Below are positions 1 through 7,807 of a DNA stretch of 64,000 nucleotides, piece after piece. Location: positions 1,842,594-1,906,593 of the forward strand of contig NZ_FNVB01000002.1 of assembly GCF_900108315.1 (NCBI RefSeq), in the 5' to 3' direction. The notes under the pieces are model-generated. The model was given only the letters and a program-made list of their open reading frames with translations, was not told the DNA's origin and searched no databases. Within the stretch, counting starts at the first letter, position 1. The number at the start of each line of letters is the position of its first letter. A program made the position numbers and the translations under genes. The DNA is from Saccharopolyspora kobensis (GTDB lineage: Bacteria; Actinomycetota; Actinomycetes; Mycobacteriales; Pseudonocardiaceae).

Positions 1-2
1 TC

Positions 3-59
3 TGCGACGGCGCGCACGCCCGCAACGGGTTCGTCGCGCAGGAACGCGCCAGCAGCTAG
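3..59 (+). CDS. C-terminal end of a gene running in from the left (partial)
   Basis: A frame open from the window edge ends in TAG at 57-59 and reads CDGAHARNGFVAQERASS. It stops 7 bp before a strong inverted repeat that could end transcription from both sides, as expected between two converging genes. Only 18 codons are visible, so no family can be named. The frame could be chance; the evidence is its position before the shared hairpin. Confidence 0.3.
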   Translation, partial: CDGAHARNGFVAQERASS

Positions 60-66
60 CCGCATC

Positions 67-106
67 GTGAGCGCTTCGGGGTGCTCTAGCGCCCCGAAGC
101 GCTCAC
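67..106. terminator. Perfect hairpin, probable bidirectional terminator
   Basis: Arms GTGAGCGCTTCGGGG (67-81) and its exact complement (92-106) enclose a 10-nt loop TGCTCTAGCG. It begins 5 nt beyond the stop of the leftward DUF5134 gene and 7 nt beyond the stop of the partial rightward gene. There is no T-tract, which is usual for high-GC actinomycetes. A near copy lies at 12237-12276. Confidence 0.7.
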
Positions 107-111
107 GGCCG

Positions 112-789
112 TCACAGCACGGCAAGGAACATCGCGCCCATTCCGGTGGTCATCGCCGCGTTGCAGGTCGCCTCGTAGGCGGCCGCGCGCTGCGGCCGGG
201 TCCGGGCGACGCGGCCGATGTCGACCGCGGCGGACAGCCACGGCAGCGCGCTCAGCACGAAGTACCCGCCCAGCACCAGCGACACGACCACCACCGCGTT
301 CGCCGGAGCGGGGATCTCAGCCGCGGCCAGCGCTCCGGCGCCCATCGAGTGGTGGTGGGTGTGCCCGGACTCCACCGGCGCGTCCGGCATCAGCGCGGGC
401 ATCGCGGCGAGCATCCAGAACATCCCGGCCGCCATCGCCGCGTGGTGCAGCTGCTGCCACCGGCGGTGCGCGGCGCACCAGCGGACGTCGGCGGCCAGCA
501 CCAGGAACCACCCGGCCATGACGCCGAACACCACCAGCTGCGGGTTCACCGGGATCGCCATGCCCCACGGCCAGCACATCGCGATCATCGCCGCGCTCAT
601 CACGACGTGCCAGGCAGCGCTGATCCGCACCACCGGACTCGCGGGCACGGCCTGGTCCTGACCGGCATGGACGAGCCGGCCGGACACGGTCGCGATCGGC
701 TCCGCCCGGATCAGCCGGTGCAGGCCCCAAAGAGCCGCGGCGGTGAACACGGCGGTCAGGACCCAGCGGAGCAGCAGGGATTCCACCAC
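112..789 (-). CDS. DUF5134 multi-span membrane protein with a His cluster
   Basis: 225 aa with about six hydrophobic helices. The pattern near the first third (WHVVMSAAMIAMCWPWGM) and the overall layout match the actinobacterial DUF5134 family, whose function is not established. A loop near the middle reads GHTHHHSMGAG, a His/Met cluster that could bind copper or another soft metal; this is inference. The GTG start at 789 is chosen because GGGAG lies 8 nt upstream. It begins 2 nt after the stop of the upstream PepSY gene, so the two are probably translated from one message. The pair diverges from sigC and its anti-sigma gene, which suggests a shared metal-related role. Confidence 0.75.
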   Translation of the reverse strand: MVESLLLRWVLTAVFTAAALWGLHRLIRAEPIATVSGRLVHAGQDQAVPASPVVRISAAWHVVMSAAMIAMCWPWGMAIPVNPQLVVFGVMAGWFLVLAADVRWCAAHRRWQQLHHAAMAAGMFWMLAAMPALMPDAPVESGHTHHHSMGAGALAAAEIPAPANAVVVVSLVLGGYFVLSALPWLSAAVDIGRVARTRPQRAAAYEATCNAAMTTGMGAMFLAVL

Positions 790-791
790 GG

Positions 792-2129
792 TCAGGCTCC
801 CTTCTCGCGGCGCGCGCCGAGCACGGCGTCGACGGCCAGGAACAGCAGCAGTGAAGCACCGAGCAGCGGCATCGCGTACCCGATGAACGCGGCGGCGAGG
901 ATGATCGGCGCCAGCACCCGGCCGGGCACCCGGCGCCACGCACCGCGCTCCGGCGGCGCGCCGAAGCCGCGGGTCGGCCTGCGCAGCCACCACATCCGGT
1001 AGGCCCAGAACACCGTGCCGGCCAGGCCGATCGCCAGCGCGGCGAGCACGAGCTGGTTGGGCAGGCCGAACAACAGCCCCATGTGCGCGTCGACGCCCCA
1101 CCGGGCGAGCTTGGCGATCAGCGAGAAGTCGGCGAAGCGCAGCTCCTCCACGACGTTGCCGCCCGCCGGGTCGACGGCCACCGCGTCCAGCTGCGTCGGC
1201 CAGTGGCGCTCGGTCTGCTCGACCTTGTACGCGCCGTCACCGGGCGCGGTGATCTCCACCGCCCCGGTGATGCCGTGCGCGATCGCGGCGGCGTGCACCT
1301 GGTCGAAGCCGACGTCGCCCGCGGGCGGCCGCGGCAGTTCGGTGGACACCGCCGGGGTTTCCCACGACAGCGCGGAACGCATCGCCGTGACGTTCTCGCC
1401 CGCGAACAGCGACCAGGTCAGGCCGGTCGCGGACAGGAAGAACATGCCCGCGCACGCCCACAGTCCGAAGGTGCCGTGCCAGGACAGGACTCGCCGCCGC
1501 CCCTTGCCGCGCAACTGCGGCGCGACCATCGACCGGGCGCTGCCGCGCTTGCGGCGCACCCACATCAGCAGTCCGCCGAGCGCCACCACCCACAGCCAGC
1601 TGGCGGCCAGTTCGCTGTAGATCCGGCCGACCTCGCCGAGGTGCAGGCTGCGGTGCAGCTGGGCGAGCCAGGTGCGCATCGGCAGCGACTGGCTGCTGCC
1701 GTAGGTCTCCAGCACCCCGCGGACCTCGGCGGTGTGCGGGTCGACGAACACCGTGCGGTAGTAGCTGCCCTCGGCCTCCGGGTCGTCGAAGATCACCCGG
1801 GTGGTGCCGGTGGGCGTCGGTGCCGGGCGCACGGCGGTCAGCTCCGCGCCGGGCAGGGCCTCGCGGGCGACCTCGATCTGCCTCGCCAGCGACTGCGTGA
1901 CCGGGCCCGGCGGCACGCGCAGCTCGTGGTCGTAGATCGCCCGCTCCAGCTGCGGGGTGAAGATGTAGAGCAGACCGGTGAGCGCGGTCACGACCAGGAA
2001 CGGCCCGATGAAGATCCCGGCGTAGAAGTGCAGGCGCCGCACCAGTGGTCGCAGCGCTGGCCACCACGGCTCCTCGGAGCGCTGCGGTGACACCGCCGGT
2101 TCCCGGGCGGTGGACTCCTCGACTGACAT
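792..2129 (-). CDS. PepSY-associated TM helix protein
   Basis: 445 aa. The architecture is typical of PepSY-TM proteins: a first membrane helix around residues 38-60 (HFYAGIFIGPFLVV), a long extracytoplasmic loop, two helices around 185-250 with the WHGTFGLWA motif, a second loop, and two or three C-terminal helices. Relatives are linked to iron-siderophore reduction or copper handling and are often next to DUF5134 proteins. The ATG at 2129 follows GAGGAG on the minus strand. It is the first gene of a two-gene unit with DUF5134 and diverges from sigC across a 326-bp gap. The specific substrate cannot be read from the sequence. Confidence 0.8.
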   Translation of the reverse strand: MSVEESTAREPAVSPQRSEEPWWPALRPLVRRLHFYAGIFIGPFLVVTALTGLLYIFTPQLERAIYDHELRVPPGPVTQSLARQIEVAREALPGAELTAVRPAPTPTGTTRVIFDDPEAEGSYYRTVFVDPHTAEVRGVLETYGSSQSLPMRTWLAQLHRSLHLGEVGRIYSELAASWLWVVALGGLLMWVRRKRGSARSMVAPQLRGKGRRRVLSWHGTFGLWACAGMFFLSATGLTWSLFAGENVTAMRSALSWETPAVSTELPRPPAGDVGFDQVHAAAIAHGITGAVEITAPGDGAYKVEQTERHWPTQLDAVAVDPAGGNVVEELRFADFSLIAKLARWGVDAHMGLLFGLPNQLVLAALAIGLAGTVFWAYRMWWLRRPTRGFGAPPERGAWRRVPGRVLAPIILAAAFIGYAMPLLGASLLLFLAVDAVLGARREKGA

Positions 2130-2455
2130 GCTGCTCCTCGCTGATCGGCTCATCGCAGTACCAGTCGTGCGGGAGAGCACCCCGGTTCCCGGCCATCTCG
2201 TGGACGTTTCCAGGCTCGTTCTGCGTGGCGGTGCGGGTAGCGGAACCTCAGAGGCCGCAGCAGTGCGAGTGCCGTGGGTGGGTTGTGCGCCTGCGGCGCA
2301 TGCGATACCTGCTGTGATGCGGCCCGTTGAAAGGCTCGGCCGCGACATCGACACCCACCGGGAATTCCGGGATTTCACCGGATTTGCCCGGTGCTCGAGA
2401 CGGCCCGGCGCGCAAGCGTTCTCGCCGTCGCGCTCCGGCGGTAGCCTGCAAGATC
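2130..2455. promoter_or_regulatory. Divergent control region with nested inverted repeats
   Basis: This 326-bp gap separates the PepSY gene from sigC. An inverted repeat CACCGG-N6-CCGGTG lies at 2376-2393, and its right arm also pairs with CACCGGG at 2356-2362. GGAATTCC at 2361-2368 is a separate 8-bp palindrome. These could be an operator or an mRNA hairpin ahead of sigC. I did not find a convincing sigma-C type -35/-10 pair, so autoregulation is not shown. Confidence 0.35.
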
Positions 2456-3004
2456 ATGAGCCACTCCGCGGTCGATGACACCCGGCTGACCGACCTCGCG
2501 CTCGCAGCGGGGCGCGGCGACCGGGCGGCGCTGGAGGCGTTCGTCCGCGCCACGCAACGCGATGTGTGGCGCTTCCTGGCGCACCTGTCCGGCGCCCGCG
2601 GCGCCGACGACCTCGCGCAGGAGACCTACCTCCGGGCGCTGCGCAGCCTGCCCCGCTTCGAAGGGCGCTCCTCGGCGCGGACCTGGTTGCTGTCGATCGC
2701 CCGGCGGGTCGCCGCCGACCAGGTGCGCTACGAGCGCGCGCGGCCGGTGTCCCCGGTCGACGCGGCAGCGGTGGAGCGCCCGCAGCCCGGCGGGTTCGAG
2801 GAGGTGGTGGAGCTCAACGTGATGCTCGACGGCCTGGACCCGGAACGGCGCGAGGCGCTGCTGCTCACCCAGGTGCTGGGCCTGTCCTACCAGGAGACCG
2901 CCGAGGTGTGCGGCTGCCCGATCGGTACCGTGCGTTCCAGGGTCGCGCGAGCGCGGGAGGACCTGCTGGGCGATCGCCGACGCCGGTCAGCGGAAATCGG
3001 GTGA
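2456..3004 (+). CDS. sigC: ECF RNA polymerase sigma factor, SigC type
   Basis: 182 aa, the normal length for an ECF sigma factor. Region 2 covers about residues 20-90 (TQRDVWRFLAHLSG, DDLAQETYLRAL, SSARTWLLSIARRVAADQ). Region 4 covers about 120-172 (EALLLTQVLGLSY, CGCPIGTVRSRVARARE). From memory these stretches closely match mycobacterial SigC, especially the LLLTQ-LGLSY and CGCP-GT-RSRVARAR motifs. In Mycobacterium tuberculosis SigC has been tied to copper acquisition. The ATG at 2456 gives the expected N-terminus; the open frame further upstream has no family similarity. A zinc-finger anti-sigma gene follows after 34 bp. Confidence 0.88.
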   Translation: MSHSAVDDTRLTDLALAAGRGDRAALEAFVRATQRDVWRFLAHLSGARGADDLAQETYLRALRSLPRFEGRSSARTWLLSIARRVAADQVRYERARPVSPVDAAAVERPQPGGFEEVVELNVMLDGLDPERREALLLTQVLGLSYQETAEVCGCPIGTVRSRVARAREDLLGDRRRRSAEIG

Positions 3005-3038
3005 GACCGGGAACTACGGGAACGCGGGCGACGACTGG

Positions 3039-3752
3039 ATGGACGTGGACTGTTCGCACATTCGCGAGGGGATATCGGCACGGGTCGACGGCGAGGAACC
3101 GCCGCTCCCGGCGGAGCGGCTCGACGAGCACCTGGCTCGCTGCTCGGATTGCCGGGAGTGGCAGCGCGGTGTCCTCGAACTGACGCGGCGGTTGCGCGTC
3201 CGCCCGGCCGAACCGGTGCCCGACCTCGTCGCCGAGGTGCTCGCTGCGCGGCCGGCCCGGCGGCGCTGGCCGGGGCTGCTGCTCGGTGCCGTGGCGGCGT
3301 GCCAGCTGCTGCTCGGGCTGGTGCAGGTGACCGGGCTGGTCGATCTCGGTCACGGCGGCCACGCCGGTTCGATGAGCGCGCACCTGTTCAACGAGAGCAC
3401 GGCGTGGAACCTGGCGCTGGGTGTCGGCCTGCTGCTCAGCGCGCTGCGGCCGCGAACGGCGGCCGGTCTGCTGCCGGTGCTTTCCGCGTTCCTGGTGGTG
3501 CTGGCCGGGTTCAGCGTCGTGGACCTGCTCAACGACGCGGTCCCGGCGACGCGGCTGCTCTCGCACGGGTTCCTCGTCGCGGGCCTGGTGCTGCTGATGG
3601 TGGTGCGCCGGGAGCACCGCGACGCCCCGAAGCCGGACGCGGCCGCGCCACCCGAGCACCGGGTGAGCGCCGGTCGCGCGGCCGAGCCGCCGGAGGAGGA
3701 CGGCGGGTCCGAGCGCCAGCACCTGCGCCCGGTCAGCCATCACGCCGCGTGA
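3039..3752 (+). CDS. Membrane-anchored zf-HC2 anti-sigma factor
   Basis: 237 aa. Residues 1-40 form a putative zinc-finger anti-sigma domain with Cys5 and His31-x3-Cys35-x2-Cys38, the ZAS signature. About four membrane helices follow between residues 78 and 190, and the protein ends in a charged cytoplasmic tail. The loop after the first helix, around residues 104-112, reads HGGHAGSMSAH and is rich in His and Met, so a copper ligand site is plausible. Position just behind sigC predicts that it holds SigC inactive at the membrane. The ATG at 3039 has only a weak upstream purine tract, so translational coupling to sigC is possible. Confidence 0.8.
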   Translation: MDVDCSHIREGISARVDGEEPPLPAERLDEHLARCSDCREWQRGVLELTRRLRVRPAEPVPDLVAEVLAARPARRRWPGLLLGAVAACQLLLGLVQVTGLVDLGHGGHAGSMSAHLFNESTAWNLALGVGLLLSALRPRTAAGLLPVLSAFLVVLAGFSVVDLLNDAVPATRLLSHGFLVAGLVLLMVVRREHRDAPKPDAAAPPEHRVSAGRAAEPPEEDGGSERQHLRPVSHHAA

Positions 3753-3912
3753 TGCTGGGCCGTTCGGCGCAACGACCTTGCTGCCGACGGGCTGAGGCCT
3801 TGATCTCGCGGTCCGGTTTGGGCAAGCTGTGCGGCGCAGAACGGGCGGGTCGGGGTCCGGCGTGGTGGCCGGGTAAGCGTCCGGTGGACGAAGCTCGCCT
3901 GGAGGCACGCCG

Positions 3913-4863
3913 ATGCTCACCCCCGACGACGTGCGCAACGTTGTTTTCGCCAGGGCCTGGCGCCGCGAACGCGGTTACGACGAATCCGAGGTCGACGCGT
4001 TCCTGAACCGCGTCGTGGCGACTTTGTCGGGCAAGCGGTTGCTGACCGCGCGCGATGTGCTGACCGTCGAGTTCAGCTCGCGCAAGCGCGGTGCGCGCGC
4101 CTACAAGAAGACGCAGGTCGACGCCTTCCTGGACCAGGTCGCGCTCACCCTGATGAAGCGCGAGGTGCGCGCGTCCCGGAAGGCCGGCGCGCAGGAGCGG
4201 CGCGCCGAGCCGGAGCCCAGGATCGTGCGGCGGGTGGAGAAGCCGGTGGAGCCGGTGCAAGCAAGACCGGTCGAGCCGGAATCCGTCGATCTGGTGCCGA
4301 ACGGCGGTTTCGACCAGGCCGGTCCGCAGCAGCCCGCGCTGGACAAGGCGGAGGTGGACGCCTTCGTGGACCGCGTCGCGGCGACGCTGCGCGGGGCCGA
4401 CACCCTGACCGCGCAGGACCTGCTGACCGCGCGGTTCAACCCGCCGAAGCCGGGCCACCCCGGCTACCAGGAGGCGAGCGTGGTGGCGTTCCTGGTGATG
4501 GTGTCGACCAGCATCAAGCACCTGGCGCCGCGCGAGCGCGCCATCCCGGCGCAGCGCATGCCGATCGCCAGGGCCTTCGGCCGGATGCGCGGCGGCCCCA
4601 AGCTGACCGCGGAAGCGGTCGGCAGCGTGGTGTTCAGCGAAGCGCCCGCGGGGGAGCACGGCTACGACGCGTCCGAAGTGGACGACTTGCTCGACCGCGT
4701 GGTGGCGGCGCTGCGCGGTGCTGCCACGCTCTCCGCCGCCGAAGTGCGCGACGCGGAGTTCACCGCGGTGGAAGCGGGCGGCTACGACCCCGAGGAAGTC
4801 GACTCGCTGCTCGACCTGGTCGCCGAGCACCTCGACACCGCACCCGCGCCGAACCGCGCCTAG
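3913..4863 (+). CDS. Protein built from repeated DivIVA-like segments
   Basis: 316 aa. A unit of the form LT-x-DV-x-x-V-F ... GYD-x-x-EVDAFL-x-RVVATL recurs along the protein, at about residues 1-36, 43-78, 135-190 and 226-310, with paired half-units. These resemble the short DivIVA N-terminal membrane-binding segment (the actinobacterial DivIVA domain of proteins such as Wag31) but without the long coiled coil. A polar-growth or septation scaffold role is possible, but no partner is visible. GGAGG stands 7 nt before the ATG. Its TAG overlaps the TAG of the opposing TetR gene in the shared tetramer CTAG. Confidence 0.75.
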   Translation: MLTPDDVRNVVFARAWRRERGYDESEVDAFLNRVVATLSGKRLLTARDVLTVEFSSRKRGARAYKKTQVDAFLDQVALTLMKREVRASRKAGAQERRAEPEPRIVRRVEKPVEPVQARPVEPESVDLVPNGGFDQAGPQQPALDKAEVDAFVDRVAATLRGADTLTAQDLLTARFNPPKPGHPGYQEASVVAFLVMVSTSIKHLAPRERAIPAQRMPIARAFGRMRGGPKLTAEAVGSVVFSEAPAGEHGYDASEVDDLLDRVVAALRGAATLSAAEVRDAEFTAVEAGGYDPEEVDSLLDLVAEHLDTAPAPNRA

Positions 4864-5459
4864 TCCGCCTCGGCGAGCCGCTGCAATGCGTCGAACGCCT
4901 GCACCGCGAGGGGTTCGAGCGCGGCGGCGATCTCGTCGGCGTCCTGCCCGGCGAGGGTGCGCCGCTGCACTTCGCGGAACAGCGCCCGGTGCACCGCGAT
5001 GGCGTGCGCGGCGGTGAGAGCAGCGGTGAACTCGTCGGTCTCGCGCGCCAGCACGGCAGCCAGCGCGGTTTCCCGCTCCTCGTGGATCTCCCGCAGCCGG
5101 GCCAGCAACGTCGGGCTTCCGGCGATCAGGCGGGCGAAGGACGGGCCGGAGAAGCCGAGCATCGCATCGCGCCGGGCCAGGTCCTCGAAGTAGGCGCGCC
5201 GCAGCGCCGCCAGCGGTGATTCGCCGGAGGCGCGCCCGGCGACGACCTCGCCGAGGCGGGCGATGAACTCCTCGTGGATGTCGAGGACCAGGTCCTCCTT
5301 GCGCGGGAAGTGGTTGGTGACGGTCATCTTCGCCACCCCGGCCGCCGCCGCCACCTGCGCGATCGTCACCTCGTCGAAGCCGTGCTCGGTGAACAGCCGG
5401 GTGGCGATGTCGGAGATCTCCTGCCGCGTCTGCTGCTTGCGCCGGTCCCGCAGTCCCAT
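4860..5459 (-). CDS. TetR-family repressor of the adjacent exporter
   Basis: 199 aa. The N-terminal helix-turn-helix spans about residues 10-55 (RQEISDIATRLFTEHGFDEVTI, VAAAAGVAKMTVTNHFPRKEDL), followed by an all-helical ligand domain. The gene diverges from a DHA2 exporter and mca over a 93-bp gap holding an inverted repeat, the standard layout for a TetR repressor controlling its own exporter operon. It most likely senses a compound handled by that exporter; the ligand cannot be inferred. The ATG at 5459 starts directly at the conserved N-terminus. Confidence 0.85.
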   Translation of the reverse strand: MGLRDRRKQQTRQEISDIATRLFTEHGFDEVTIAQVAAAAGVAKMTVTNHFPRKEDLVLDIHEEFIARLGEVVAGRASGESPLAALRRAYFEDLARRDAMLGFSGPSFARLIAGSPTLLARLREIHEERETALAAVLARETDEFTAALTAAHAIAVHRALFREVQRRTLAGQDADEIAAALEPLAVQAFDALQRLAEAD

Positions 5460-5469
5460 GGTGCCGAGT

Positions 5470-5523
5470 TTAGACCAGACCCAGAAATTATGCTTGACCT
5501 AGTTATTGGGTCGGACCTAAGTT
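5470..5523. promoter_or_regulatory. Promoter with TetR-type inverted repeat
   Basis: TTAGACCAGACCCA (5470-5483) is matched in reverse by TGGGTCGGACCTAA (5507-5520), 11 of 14 positions. Between and over them lies a likely promoter for the exporter, TTGACC (5494-5499) and TAAGTT (5518-5523), 18 bp apart. The right arm overlaps the -10, so a bound repressor would block the exporter; the left arm sits near the repressor start. Confidence 0.6.
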
Positions 5524-5552
5524 ATCTCCCGGTCTGATTCGAGGAGGTGACC

Positions 5553-6950
5553 ATGACGGCTCCAACCGCCGCTCGACCGGATGAGCGGACGGACGCCGAG
5601 TTGTGGCGCACGGCGGGCATCCTGCTCTGCGCAGCGGTCCTGGCGGGACTGGACGCGACGATCGTCAACGTCGGCATCGACGCGGTCGCCCGGGATCTGG
5701 GTGCGCCGCTGAGCACCGTGCAGTGGGTGTTGACCGGCTACCTGCTCGCGGTGTCGGTGGTGATGCCGATCTCGGGCTGGGCGTCGGAGCGCTTCGGCGC
5801 CAAGCGGATGTGGCTGTGCTCGGTGGCGTTGTTCATCGGCGGCTCGGCGCTGTGCGGGCTGGCGTGGTCGGCCCCGGCTCTGATCGCCTTCCGCGTGGTG
5901 CAGGGCATCGGCGGCGGCATGATGCAGCCGATCGGCCAGGCCATGGTGGCTCAGGTCGCCGGGCCCGCCCGGATGGGGCGGATCATGGCGGTGACCTCGG
6001 TCCCGGTGATGTTCGCACCGGTGCTCGGCCCGGTGCTCGGCGGGCTGATCGTGCAGGGCCTGGACTGGCGGTGGATGTTCCTGGTCAACCTGCCGATCGG
6101 CGCGGCCGTGCTGGCCGTCGCGGCGCGATCACTGCCGTCGACCGGTGCTCGGATGCCGCAGAACCGGCTGGACCTGCGCGGTCTGCTGCTGATCTCGCCC
6201 GGACTGGCCGCCGTGGTCTACGGGTTCGCAGGGGTGGGGGAGGCAGGCGGTTTCGCCGCGCCAGGTGCACTCCTGCCGCTGCTGCTCGGTTCGGCGCTGC
6301 TGATCGCCTACGCGGTCCACGCCTTGCGCGGCCGCGGCACACCGCTGATCGACCTGCGGTTCTTCGCGCGACGCGGATTCGCCGCGGCCACCGGCAATTC
6401 GTTCCTGCTCGGTGCCTCGCTGTACAGCTCGATGCTGCTGATCCCGCTGTACTACCAGCAAGTTCAGCAGGTCGGCGCACTGGAGGCCGGGCTGCTGCTG
6501 GCGCCGCAGGCGCTGGGCACCGCGCTCACCACGTACCTGGCCGGGCGGCTGGCCGACCGGTTCGGCCCGCGCCCGCTGCTGCTCACCGGCATCGCCGCGT
6601 CCCTGCTGGGAACGCTGGCGTTCACCCAGCTCGCCGCGCAACCGCCGGACTGGCTGCTGACCGCGTCCCTGGTGCTGCGCGGCATCGGGATGGGTCTGAC
6701 CATGGCGCCCGGTATGGCCGCGGTGTACCGCAGCGTGGCCCGGCACGAAGCGCCGCGAGCGGCGAGCGCGCTGAACGTGCTCAACCGGGTCGGCGGCTCG
6801 CTCGGCACGGCCGTGCTCGTGGTCGTTCTGCAGAACGGCGACCCCGGCCCGGCGGCGTTCGGCGACGCCTTCTGGTGGGCGTTCGGGCTCACCGCGCTGA
6901 GCCTCGTCCCCGCTTTCCTGTTCCCGTCCCGAGAAGGAGGACCGGCATGA
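5553..6950 (+). CDS. MFS multidrug exporter, DHA2 (14-TM, EmrB/QacA-like)
   Basis: 465 aa, the usual length of a DHA2 drug:proton antiporter, with about 14 hydrophobic helices. The first helix carries LDATIVNVGIDAVARDL, and the motif-C-like stretch GPVLGGLI near residue 155 is typical of this family. ATG 5553 is preferred over the in-frame GTG at 5547 because that GTG lies at the end of the GAGGAGG ribosome site (5541-5547). The last codons overlap mca in ATGA. The TetR gene is divergent. The coupling to mca suggests that this pump exports mercapturate-type conjugates, which is inference. Confidence 0.88.
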   Translation: MTAPTAARPDERTDAELWRTAGILLCAAVLAGLDATIVNVGIDAVARDLGAPLSTVQWVLTGYLLAVSVVMPISGWASERFGAKRMWLCSVALFIGGSALCGLAWSAPALIAFRVVQGIGGGMMQPIGQAMVAQVAGPARMGRIMAVTSVPVMFAPVLGPVLGGLIVQGLDWRWMFLVNLPIGAAVLAVAARSLPSTGARMPQNRLDLRGLLLISPGLAAVVYGFAGVGEAGGFAAPGALLPLLLGSALLIAYAVHALRGRGTPLIDLRFFARRGFAAATGNSFLLGASLYSSMLLIPLYYQQVQQVGALEAGLLLAPQALGTALTTYLAGRLADRFGPRPLLLTGIAASLLGTLAFTQLAAQPPDWLLTASLVLRGIGMGLTMAPGMAAVYRSVARHEAPRAASALNVLNRVGGSLGTAVLVVVLQNGDPGPAAFGDAFWWAFGLTALSLVPAFLFPSREGGPA

Positions 6951-7807
6951 CCCCGCGCCTGATGAGCGTGCACGCCCACCCCGACGACGAGTCCAGCAAG
7001 GGCGCGGCGACGCTGGCGCACTACGCGGCCGCCGGAGCGGAAGTCCTCGTCGTCACCTGCACCGGCGGTGAACGCGGCGACGTGCTCAACCCGGCGCTGG
7101 ACCGGCCCGAGATCCGGGCGGACATCGCCGCCGTCCGCAGGCGGGAAATGGCGGCAGCGGCCGAAATCCTCGGCGTGCGGCAGCGGTTCCTCGGGTTCAC
7201 CGACTCCGGGCTGCCCGCCGATGGAGAACCGTTGCCCGCCGGCTGCTTCGCACTGGAGCGCACCGAGGTGGCGGCAGCGGCCCTGGTGGCGGTCATCCGC
7301 GAGTTCCGGCCGCACGTGGTCATCACCTACGACGAGTCCGGCGGCTACCCGCACCCGGACCACATCAAGACCCACGAGGTGACCGTGGAGGCCTTCGACG
7401 CGGCGGGAGATCCGCACCGCTACTCGGAAACCGGGACGGCGTGGCGCCCGCTGAAGCTCTACTACCAGGCCGCGCTGTCCCGGAACTGGTTCCGGGCCCT
7501 GCACGAGGCGATGCTGGACCGGGGCGTGCCCTCGCTCATCGGCCCGGTGCTCGACGACTGGCCCGACGACGCGCCTGAACTGGAGGTCACCACCCGGATC
7601 CGCTGCCCGGAGCACTTCGCGACCAGGGACCGGGCCGCGCTCGCCCACGCCACGCAGATGGGGCCGGACAGCCCGTTCTTCGCCCACCCCAGGGACATCG
7701 AGCGCGAGGTCTGGCCCACCGAGGACTACCACCTGGCCCGGTCGGCGGTGCCCACCAGCGTCCCCGAGCACGACCTGTTCGCGGGGATCAGCTCCAGGTC
7801 ATGGTGA
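6947..7807 (+). CDS. mca: Mycothiol S-conjugate amidase
   Basis: 286 aa, matching the family length. The LmbE/PIG-L zinc site is visible as HPDDE at residues 11-15 and HPDH at 136-139. The surrounding sequence (SSKGAATLAHY, CTGGERGDVLNPA, FRPHVVITYDESGGYPHPDH, LWPTE-like C-terminus) follows mycobacterial Mca rather than MshB. Mca cleaves mycothiol adducts of electrophiles into a mercapturic acid, which leaves the cell, and GlcN-inositol, which is recycled. Start ATG 6947 overlaps the exporter stop by four bases, so translation is coupled. The 3' end overlaps the opposing GNAT gene by 20 bp. Confidence 0.92.
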   Translation: MTPRLMSVHAHPDDESSKGAATLAHYAAAGAEVLVVTCTGGERGDVLNPALDRPEIRADIAAVRRREMAAAAEILGVRQRFLGFTDSGLPADGEPLPAGCFALERTEVAAAALVAVIREFRPHVVITYDESGGYPHPDHIKTHEVTVEAFDAAGDPHRYSETGTAWRPLKLYYQAALSRNWFRALHEAMLDRGVPSLIGPVLDDWPDDAPELEVTTRIRCPEHFATRDRAALAHATQMGPDSPFFAHPRDIEREVWPTEDYHLARSAVPTSVPEHDLFAGISSRSW

